Part shown: positions 54,007-61,352 of the stretch, piece by piece | How positions within the stretch are numbered: position 1 is the first letter of the stretch | Layout of the letters: each line of letters starts with the position of its first letter | DNA from: Mycoavidus cysteinexigens | GTDB taxonomy: Bacteria; Pseudomonadota; Gammaproteobacteria; Burkholderiales; Burkholderiaceae | Reading direction: 5' to 3' | Length of the DNA stretch: 64,000 nt | Assembly (NCBI RefSeq): GCF_003966915.1 | Contig: NZ_AP018150.1 | Coordinates: forward strand, 1,860,001 to 1,924,000 | The notes under the pieces: generated by a model | The model's input: only the letters and a program-made list of their open reading frames with translations | Told to the model about the DNA's origin: nothing | Database searches by the model: none | Made by a program: the position numbers and the translations under genes

Positions 54007-55383
54007 TCATGGCTTTGCTAGAAAATTTTCCCAAAAGGAGATATAACTAGGGCAGACTAATTTTGGCTCGTGAGCATCACACTTCGCTTTCAATTTATTG
54101 TGCAGTTTTCTCCCATTCAGCTTACGATCGGCATTTGCATTAGCTTTAATAATCTCCTCAGCGATCTCTCTCAATTCATCTGTCCATTTCACTGGGGTTT
54201 CACGACTTTGCTCCAGAAATTTTCTCAGAAAGGAGGAATAACCAGGGCATACTAATTTTGGCTCTTGATCATTACACCAATCCTTCAATAGAGTGTGCAG
54301 TTTTCTCCCATTCGGCTTAGGAACAGCATTTACATTAGCTTTAATAATCTCGTCAGCGATCTCTCTCAATTCATCTGTCCATTGCACCAGGGTTTGGCTT
54401 GGCTCTAGAAATTTTCTCCGAAAGGAGTCATAACCAGGGTATGCTAATTTTGGCTCTTGATCATTGCACCAATCTGTCAATAGAGCGTGCAGTTCTTTCC
54501 CATTCAGCTTACGATCGGCATTTGCATCAGCTTTAATAATCTCCTCAGCAATCTCTATCAATTCATCTGTCCATTTCACACGCTTGGCGCTCTTCAATTT
54601 TGCTTGCTGACCTGTATTTTCTTCTACCGCCTGAAAATCATTAACGAAAAGCGCTGCATGATTCGCTTCTAGCTCTTCGTCCAAAAAATCTAAAGAAAAA
54701 CCCTCTTCACGTAGAGTATTCAATGCATCTGACTGACGGCAAAAAGCTTCTATTGGTTGATATAATGCTTGATATTGCATGTCAGAATAACTTAGCGAGC
54801 TACTTGCCTCCTCCCGATTATCACTTGTACCTGTTCTAACTCCAAATCCTACAGCCTGAAAAGTATTATCGGAAAGCGCAGCATGATTCGCTTCTGGCTC
54901 TCCCTCCAAACTCATTTCTGCATTTTGACTTCCTGGCTGATTATTTTCATGATAAGAAACCCCTTGCTCTAAAAAATCTAAAGAAAAATCCTCTTCACGT
55001 AAAGCATTCAATACATCTGGCTGACGGCAAAAAGTTTCTATTGGTTGATAAAATGCTTGATATTGCATGTCAGAATAACTTAGCTGGCTGCTTGCCTTCT
55101 CCGGATTATCACTCGTGACTATTCCAACTCCCAATCCACGATCAGGCACGACCCCACTCTGTATTGTTTCTTTTGGAGAGTTAAAAGGTCGTACGCTCCT
55201 TCTTTTTACTTCTCTCTGAGACGCTTTATTTAAACTGTCGTTATAAGCGTTGATATTATTTAAGGCCGATGAAAAAGCCTTTCTTTTTTTCGTATTATTT
55301 CGCCCAGCCAGGCTTGAACTCAAATCCTTTGATTCTGTAACTGGTGTTTGAAATTGCCGTCTTGATATAGAGGATGGATGCAT
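54007..55383 (-). CDS. repeat protein with NLS-like N-terminus, unknown function (family R, member 4)
   Basis: A 458-residue relative with a different N-terminus (MHPSSISRRQF). Two basic clusters, KKRK (32-35) and KRRSVR (60-65), look like a bipartite nuclear signal. Residues ~95-260 contain an internal duplication: YSDMQYQAFYQPIETFCRQ is followed ~95 residues later by a copy, each ending in an acidic SLDFL segment and then EANHAAL. Residues ~265-458 hold three ~63-residue repeats (WTDELREIAEEIIKANANAD, then LHxLLKxWCNDQEPKL and CPGYxSF), matching members 2 and 3. Intact. Another integrase fragment lies upstream. Confidence 0.75.
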   Translation of the reverse strand: MHPSSISRRQFQTPVTESKDLSSSLAGRNNTKKRKAFSSALNNINAYNDSLNKASQREVKRRSVRPFNSPKETIQSGVVPDRGLGVGIVTSDNPEKASSQLSYSDMQYQAFYQPIETFCRQPDVLNALREEDFSLDFLEQGVSYHENNQPGSQNAEMSLEGEPEANHAALSDNTFQAVGFGVRTGTSDNREEASSSLSYSDMQYQALYQPIEAFCRQSDALNTLREEGFSLDFLDEELEANHAALFVNDFQAVEENTGQQAKLKSAKRVKWTDELIEIAEEIIKADANADRKLNGKELHALLTDWCNDQEPKLAYPGYDSFRRKFLEPSQTLVQWTDELREIADEIIKANVNAVPKPNGRKLHTLLKDWCNDQEPKLVCPGYSSFLRKFLEQSRETPVKWTDELREIAEEIIKANANADRKLNGRKLHNKLKAKCDAHEPKLVCPSYISFWENFLAKP

Positions 55384-55585
55384 AATAACCTTTCATTTGA
55401 AAATATTTTCATGCCATCACCTTATATCCTGCTGCCTTTCTTTACAGTCTTCCCACGAAATGATTCAAATTTTCGCGAAGCCTCCTTTTTTAATAGGATT
55501 CAAACCCTCTCATTGCCTCATACTTTGCCTGAGTTCGTTTTTTATAAAAGCCGCCTGTCAAGCCAACCTTGGACTCTATTAATCC

Positions 55586-55712
55586 TTACTTCGTCGGCTC
55601 CACTTTTTCGCCTCGACGATTCCGCACATAGTGCTGCGTCATTTTGATACTCGTATGCTCCAATTGCTTTTGCGCTCGACGAATATCTCCTGATAATTCC
55701 GCCGTGTCTGTG
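55586..55712 (-). pseudogene. integrase 3' fragment 2
   Basis: Translates to TAELSGDIRRAQKQLEHTSI and KMTQHYVRNRRGEKVEPTK with a stop at 55586. A Glu replaces the Gly of the GH pair of the intact integrase. The rest of the gene is missing; the sequence to its right up to 55887 is unassigned. Confidence 0.85.
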
Positions 55713-55887
55713 TAAAAAGCCCCAAAAACCCGATGGGAAAATTCCGCAAAATAAACAACTTTCTCAATCTAAATTTTGGTCAAGATATGACAGATCTTAA
55801 ATTAGTTATCACGCCGATCAGATATCCACTCTAACTTGTTGGTCTCATCGGTGCACTCAAATTTAGATTATCTTTCCGCTTTATCCA

Positions 55888-57075
55888 CTATCGCGTTTGC
55901 TGGTTCATTCGATTTTTAAAATTAAAAAAAGCAATCGATTTAGGAAGCCCTAATGACGGATATTTTTCTTCCCATTTTCGCTTTAATATTTTATATTGGT
56001 CTCTATAACTAAGGCTAGGATTTTTATTAATTACATCATAAGCCATCTTTTTCGATTCGGTCGTCCATTGCACGTGGGTTTCGCTCAGCTCCTTTTTAAA
56101 TCTCCTTCGAAAGGCTTCATAAAGAGGACAGTCTAATTTTGGCTCTTGATCATTACACCATTTTTTCAATTGAGCGTGCTGATGTATCTTATCCAGCTTA
56201 GGAACGGTGTTTGCATTAGCTTTAATAATCTCCTTAGCGATCGCATCCAATTCAGTCGTCCATTGCGCCGGACTTTTACGGCCTTGCTTTAGATAATTTA
56301 TCCGAAAGGATTCAGAACTAGGACATGCTAATTCTGGCTTGTTGGCAACACACTTCGCTTTCAATTTATCGTACAGTTCTCTCCCATTCAGCTTAGGGTT
56401 GGCATTAGCATTAGCTTCAATAAGTTCCTCAGCGATCTTTCTCAATTTAGTCGTCCATACTTCAGGACGGCCGCGTTTCCTTTTCAAACTTGTATTTTCT
56501 TCTACAGCCTGAAAATCATTAACGGAAAGCGCAGCATGACTCGCTTCTGACTCTCCCTCCGAACTCATTTCACAATCTTCATCTGCTAACCAATCATCCG
56601 TATGAGCAGTGGGCAAATCCGTTAAGGCATTTTCTGCACTATCGCTTTGATTTTCTCCCCTTTCCTCTAACCTTTCTTGGCTTTCCGAATCGCATAACAT
56701 TTCCGATTGAAAAAAGTCGCTTTCTAAGACTCCATCTTGCTTATACAAAGGAGATGTCGCCTCAAATTCCTCTGCAAAAAAACTATTCGAATCGTCTATC
56801 GTTAGAGAATTTATATCCGTTGTAATTCCATACTGCTCGTAAAGATTATCTATTCTGTAATCGACTTCATCAAATCGTGCTCTATCAAAACCTCCTGAAT
56901 TGCTTTTTTGTGCTTCTTCTGCCTCTCCACGTCTACGTTTTGCCAGAGGGGACGAACCCAGCGGGGATGGACTCCTTGCCCGACGCATATTCCCACTGCT
57001 GGAAGGCGTTTCTCCTGCGCTGGATACAGATTGTTGAGGGTAAATTGGTGAGGGATTTTTAGAAATATGGCGCAT
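55888..57075 (-). CDS. repeat protein with NLS-like N-terminus, unknown function (family R, member 3)
   Basis: A 395-residue protein whose N-terminal ~200 residues are nearly identical to member 2, including the basic RRAR and KRRR clusters and the acidic segment. After a second basic cluster (KRKRGRP) the C-terminal part has three repeats: WTTKLRKIAEELIEANANAN, then CPSSESF; WTTELDAIAKEIIKANAN, then CPLYEAF; and a diverged third starting WTTESKKMAYDVI. The third breaks the pattern and ends without CPxY. Sharp conservation of the N-terminus against divergent repeats suggests domain shuffling or repeat diversification. An integrase remnant lies upstream. Confidence 0.75.
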   Translation of the reverse strand: MRHISKNPSPIYPQQSVSSAGETPSSSGNMRRARSPSPLGSSPLAKRRRGEAEEAQKSNSGGFDRARFDEVDYRIDNLYEQYGITTDINSLTIDDSNSFFAEEFEATSPLYKQDGVLESDFFQSEMLCDSESQERLEERGENQSDSAENALTDLPTAHTDDWLADEDCEMSSEGESEASHAALSVNDFQAVEENTSLKRKRGRPEVWTTKLRKIAEELIEANANANPKLNGRELYDKLKAKCVANKPELACPSSESFRINYLKQGRKSPAQWTTELDAIAKEIIKANANTVPKLDKIHQHAQLKKWCNDQEPKLDCPLYEAFRRRFKKELSETHVQWTTESKKMAYDVINKNPSLSYRDQYKILKRKWEEKYPSLGLPKSIAFFNFKNRMNQQTR

Positions 57076-57227
57076 GTCAGCCTTCTTTTATCAAAGGGTT
57101 TCTCTGCCAGGAGACTAAATCTCTTTATTTTTTCTTACGGGCTGCCATGCGAAATCATTCAACAAGGCACGAATGCATTCTTATCTACATGCTGCATTAA
57201 ATGTTCTAACCATACATTTGATGGCTC

Positions 57228-57474
57228 TTTCGTCGGCTCTACTTTTTCACCCCGCCGATTACACACATAGTGCTCCGTTATTTTGATGCTCGTATGCCCC
57301 AACTGCTTTTGTGCACGCCTTATATTCCCCTGATAAATCCGCTTTATCCGTGCCCGCTTGCGCTCTTAAATCTCGAAATTGATACTCTTCTGCGCATACG
57401 CCTGCTGCAGTGCACGCTTGCGCAAACATCGCTTGTAGCGTCTTTAATGCGCCTCGCTCTCCTGACCTGATGAG
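57228..57474 (-). pseudogene. integrase 3' fragment 3
   Basis: The longest integrase remnant: GALKTLQAMFAQACTAAGVC, then EYQFRDLRAQAGTDKADLSG, a frameshift, and RRAQKQLGHTSIKITEHYV to EKVEPTK. The original stop codon is lost, and the 5' part is absent. Confidence 0.85.
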
Positions 57475-57673
57475 CGCCTATTCTGAGCGTGATTTTAGGA
57501 TGAAGGACTTAGTGAAATCTATCGTCGGCAATGCCCCCTCATCAGCACAGAAACATCGAGCCAGAATACAAATTGCCAATGTCATTCGTGAACTTGAGGC
57601 GACGGGCTATGTTTTCCATCGCCCCCTTTTCTCTAAACGAGGCGGATTTGCCTTATATCGCTGGCATGGCTAA
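57470..57673 (+). CDS. small protein or C-terminal fragment, winged-helix-like, unknown
   Basis: A 67-codon frame starting MSAYSERDFRMKDLV, then HRARIQIANVIRELEATGYVF and SKRGGFALYRWHG. The pattern of a helix, a turn and a strand pair ending in an aromatic-rich segment suggests a small winged helix. It begins exactly where the integrase remnant ends, so it may be the tail of a truncated gene rather than a complete one. Not recognised. Confidence 0.4.
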   Translation: MSAYSERDFRMKDLVKSIVGNAPSSAQKHRARIQIANVIRELEATGYVFHRPLFSKRGGFALYRWHG

Positions 57674-58003
57674 TCCCAAGCCTGCCCAACACCGTCAACC
57701 TGAAAATGCGGGTGAGGTTGGCAATAGGCTGTTAGTTCGATACCGAGCGCTTTCATGACCTTTATGGTTGTTTTCAAGGTAGGGTTGCCCTGCTCACTAA
57801 AAGAGCGATAAAGTTGCTCTCTGGAAAGCCCTGTTTGGCTCGCAATTTGGTTCATCCCTTTAGCTCGAGCAACAACACCTAGCGCATGTGCAATATATCC
57901 AACATCACCGGTCTTGAATGGAATGCTTCTGCCATAAAAAGTACAGTCGCTTCTTCAGACGCTAGGTCTTCTGCAGGATCATAGGTTTAAATTATTCAGC
58001 CAT
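57670..58003 (-). pseudogene. HigA-type antitoxin pseudogene
   Basis: Minus strand from an ATG at 58003: MAE, a stop codon, then FKP. Next comes YDPAEDLASEEATVLFMAEA in another frame, and GYIAHALGVVARAKGMNQIA, then LSREQLYRSFSEQGNPTLKT, in a third. This is the layout of HTH antitoxins of the HigA/DNA-binding addiction module class. The stop, an indel near 57985 and an apparent 5-bp duplication (attccattc, near 57927) break it. The last 62 codons (57670-57855) remain open. Confidence 0.8.
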
Positions 58004-58004
58004 T

Positions 58005-58070
58005 TTATTCATTTGCTAGGCGTTGTGCTTTCTTGACGTCATCTGCTTGTGTGCTCTTATTACCACCACA
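58005..58070 (-). pseudogene. RelE/HigB-type toxin, 3' fragment
   Basis: Translation gives GGNKSTQADDVKKAQRLANE and a stop, the typical end of RelE/HigB-family toxins encoded before a HigA antitoxin. The toxin body is missing. Toxin and antitoxin remnants are almost contiguous, as in an operon. Confidence 0.7.
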
Positions 58071-58235
58071 TGATCATACCCCTCGCTTTTGAAAGTAAAA
58101 ATGGTATTTTTATAACCCACTATCTGTCAAGATAAATCGTGTTCCAAAGAAAGGCTATGGGTTATAAATCAAGTGGCCCTAGTCAATCATTTTGTGAAGG
58201 AATTACCGGGAAAATTATTAGAAATACTCATCTAA
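58071..58235. other. intergenic, nothing identified
   Basis: Unassigned AT-rich sequence between the toxin remnant and the next gene. Confidence 0.4.
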
Positions 58236-58937
58236 TTAAGAATCTTTAGGTTTTACATGAATCAATATATCCACACCTTTAAGTTCACCTTCTCCTTTTT
58301 CGTTTATCGATTCATATTCAGGATTTCTTAATTCAACTTTAGTCGCGGTTAAACCAAAATCATTCATAATTCTTTGGGAAGTTTTTCCATTTGGGGTGGA
58401 CGTGAGAAATTTATCCTGAAGTTCCTGAGTTCCACTTTCTAGTCCTTTTATTCCCTCTAATGTATCATCATTTGCAACGCACTCTCTTTTTATTATATCT
58501 GGCAACTTACCTTGAAAGCCATGTTTCTCTGAAACTTGCGTATATTGGTATTGAGCAATATCGGATGCAAAAAAATTCCTTTCGTCGTCAAACCGAATAT
58601 TTTCTATAAATGTCCATTTTTTAGGCTTAAATTTATTTTTAAATTCTCCATATATAGAATTATTTGACCCTTTATAATTAGACTCATATTTGTAAGGAGA
58701 TATAGGTTTAGAAGTTTTTTCATTTTTATTTTTTTCTTTATCGGCAGAAAATTGGTGTTTAAAATTGCTTTTATTTGCAACAAATTCTTGCCTTTTTTTA
58801 AGTTCATCAAGTTCAGGAGAGCTTCTGGCAGGTGCAGAGGTATGAGATAAAGTAGATGCCGAACTCGTTTTGGTATCTACTTTATCCGTATCTACAATGT
58901 TTAAATTATTAGATGAACTGCTTATTCTGTCTGTCAT
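58236..58937 (-). CDS. AT-rich Ser/Thr-rich hypothetical protein, possible secreted effector
   Basis: A 233-residue protein. Its N-terminal ~45 residues are Ser/Thr-rich without a classical signal peptide (MTDRISSSSNN..., STLSHTSAPARSSPELD), as is common in type III effectors. The middle is Lys/Asn-rich (DKEKNKNEKTSKPISPYKYE). The C-terminal ~120 residues look folded (FIENIRFDDERNFFASDIAQ, IMNDFGLTATKVELRNPEY). The gene is clearly more AT-rich than its neighbours, which points to a separate origin. No family recognised; effector function is inference from composition. Confidence 0.6.
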   Translation of the reverse strand: MTDRISSSSNNLNIVDTDKVDTKTSSASTLSHTSAPARSSPELDELKKRQEFVANKSNFKHQFSADKEKNKNEKTSKPISPYKYESNYKGSNNSIYGEFKNKFKPKKWTFIENIRFDDERNFFASDIAQYQYTQVSEKHGFQGKLPDIIKRECVANDDTLEGIKGLESGTQELQDKFLTSTPNGKTSQRIMNDFGLTATKVELRNPEYESINEKGEGELKGVDILIHVKPKDS

Positions 58938-59491
58938 AATAACGCCTATGGATTTTTAGAAATTTAACGATTTTTAAATACTCTAGTGGGTAAAAATGAA
59001 AGGTGATTTTTAGTAATTCATTTTTCTTTACTATCCTTCGTGTCTCTTTATGAAGAATGCCTCTTCTAAATTCTCAATAATTGAGGCAGACGCAGAATTC
59101 GGGTAGATTCGAAATGTCACGCGTTGATTTAGGTCAATCCTGCATCGTCAAACGTCGAGTAAGAGCAACGTATTACTCCTAGTAGCACCCCATTTTTAAT
59201 ATTATTTAAAGCCCTTTGAGTGCTTCTGAAACACTAACGTTCTTAGAGTGTGTTTTCTGCGATAGCCTCTTATTACATTTCAAATTTAGACGCACCGCTA
59301 AAAGTGATAAATTAAGTTCTGTAAAGTGACAATATTTGTGCTGGTCAAACCGTCCTGAAGATTCAGCAGCTTTTTTGAGCGCTTTTTACTGGATTTTTTC
59401 CACTCATTTTCAGCCTCAGGCAGCCTAAAAGCTGCTTTTTTTATGCCTGTTTGCTTTTACCTTTGACGGTTTAGCCTTACTCAATTTTGAG
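58938..59491. other. intergenic region, mostly unassigned
   Basis: About 550 bp of AT-rich sequence with no supported gene. A terminator-like hairpin lies at 59420-59442. The missing 5' half of the terminase gene should lie here but cannot be read. Confidence 0.5.
59420..59442 (+). terminator. terminator-like hairpin before the terminase remnant
   Basis: GCAGC-ctaaaa-GCTGC stem-loop followed by seven T. Short stem, so moderate strength. Confidence 0.5.
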
Positions 59492-60672
59492 ATGGCGCGA
59501 GAAATCATCCGTAGCGAGGAATATCAAGCGCTGTGGCCGCTCGCGATTGCTCAGGATGCTAAGAGTAAAAAACGCTGGAATGTGCTGCTCGACGGTAAGA
59601 AGGCCGGTGGCGTCTACGCGGTCTCATTAGGCGGTCAAATTACCGGTTTTAGAGCCAGCCATATGGCCCCCGGCTGGCAAGGCGCGCTCATCATTGATGA
59701 CCCGCTTAAAGTCGAAGATGCCTATAGCAAAGCTGCCCGTGACAAAGCAAATCGTAAACTGGTCTCGACTGTTAAAAGCCGTAAAGCCCAGCCGGATACA
59801 CCGATTGTTGTCATCATGCAGCGCTTAGCCCAGGAAGACCCTACCGGCTTTATCCAAATGGGCAAAGTGCCTGGCGACTGGACCTTCGTTTCGATTCCGG
59901 CGTTGTTGGAGGATGCGTATGTGGCCGCCCTGCCCTCTGGCTATCGAGACAGGATAGATGCCTCGCTACGGGACGAACATGGGCGCTTTAGCTACTGGCC
60001 ATATAAAGAGCCACTCAACGATTTATGCGCGCTTGAACAGGCGGATCGCTATGTGTTCACCAGTCAGTACCAGCAGCAACCCCGCGCACTCGGTGGTGAT
60101 TTAATCAAAAGCGAATGGTTTTCATATTACGAAACACCGCCCCGCATTCTCTTACGCAAGGTGTATGCGGACACCGCGCAAAAGACCGCTGAGCACAACA
60201 ATTACAGCATGTTTCAGCTGTGGGGCTTGGGGGAAGATAACCGACTCTATCTGCTGGATCTCATCCGCGGCAAATGGCCTGCGCCTGAACTCAAGCGTCG
60301 TGCGATTGCTTTTTGGAATAGTCATAAACCCTATGACCATAAGACCAGCGCATCGTTAGCGCAAATGTTGGTCGAGGATAAATCTTCCGGCATCGGGCTC
60401 TGATTCAAGACATTCAGGAAAACGGCCATATCTCCGTTAAAGGCATTCCCCGCGGCACCGATAAGCTCACCCGCATCATGGGTGTGCTGGCTTACATTGA
60501 GTCAGGACGCATTGTGCTGCCCCAAACAGCGCCTTGGGTAGAGGATTTTATTGCCGAATGCGAAGCCTTCACGGCCAATAACACGCACGCGCACGATGAC
60601 CGGATCGATCCCATGATTGATGCGATTACCGATTGTTTAGCGAAAAGCTCGGATTGGTCTGGATGGACTTAG
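59492..60672 (+). pseudogene. phage terminase large subunit, truncated and frameshifted
   Basis: The frame from 59492 lacks the N-terminal Walker A part. It carries a Walker B-like [14 protein letters not shown], an [16 protein letters not shown] segment, and the start of the RNase H-like nuclease ([20 protein letters not shown]). After SSGIGL an extra CT (gggctctgatt instead of gggctgatt) causes a stop at 60401-60403. The C-terminus continues in another frame as IQDIQENGHISVKGIPRGTD to 60672. Both a 5' truncation and a frameshift are present, so DNA packaging cannot be encoded here. Confidence 0.85.
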
Positions 60673-60817
60673 AGGAAAGCTTAGGAAGGTGGGCACTCAG
60701 CATTCCAAGGAGTTATGAGGAGAACTTCCAGTGAGGTAGGAACACCAAGCACCCGACCACCATTATACATAATTTTACCATTTGGGTTAAATTTTATTAA
60801 AGCAATATAAATTCGAG

Positions 60818-61138
60818 ATGCGCGCCTCTAAAAAAGTCAAACGGGCTAAACCTACATTGATCGGTCAAGCCGCACCACTCAAGGAGCCTGACCAATTTGA
60901 TCGCAGACCTCATGGATGGCCAGCGACAAGATGGCCTATAACCAATACGCGTGGCGCAAGGTCGTTGGACATGATGAACTCATCACGATGTACCGCTCAA
61001 ATTGGCTCGGCACTGTATATCAGCTTAGCCGGCGAGGACCCCGAGACGCCGTTAGAGATTAAACGCATCCGACAGGGTGCACTGCAAAGCTTTATCGCAT
61101 TGGATCGCCACCAACTTACAGTGGATAAGCTATATTAG
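60818..61138 (+). pseudogene. phage portal protein (DUF1073-type) remnant
   Basis: In one frame from 60916: MASDKMAYNQYAWRKVVGHD, then ELITMYRSNWLG, typical of the N-terminus of DUF1073-type portals. In another frame: GEDPETPLEIKRIRQGALQS, then FIALDRHQLT, a later piece of the same protein. The upstream part (KRAKPTLIGQAAPLKEPDQF) may be the true N-terminus. At least two frame changes and an internal deletion are needed to join them. Its place after the terminase is as in an intact phage. Confidence 0.7.
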
Positions 61139-61155
61139 TTCAGATCAGATCTGAA

Positions 61156-61352
61156 CTATCGCAAATTATCCGTCAATGCTGGATTTTTATCTATTTGCTC
61201 TTGCCTCATCTGCGCTAAGTATTTATTAAAAGTATATCTATCAGGGCATGGTTCATTGGGGTGAATTTTTCTAAATTCTTCTTGTAGCTTCGTGCCAGTT
61301 ATCTCGTAGCCAAGGGCAGCGATGAGAAGCTCAGACGTTATCTCTTTGATTA
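61156..61352 (-). pseudogene. fragment of a family R repeat
   Basis: In a frame different from the WD40 gene it overlaps, the minus strand reads KEITSELLIAALGYEITGTK, then LQEEFRKIHPNEPCPDRYTF and KYLAQMRQEQIDKNPAL, ending at 61156. This matches the repeat of member 1 (KLxxxYxxxYGxExCP, then LxxLR and NPxxP). It lies directly after the WD40 stop. Confidence 0.65.

Noticed and set aside
57410-57469. N-terminal extension of the small + strand ORF
   Set aside because: This part is antisense to the integrase remnant; the plausible start is the ATG at 57470.
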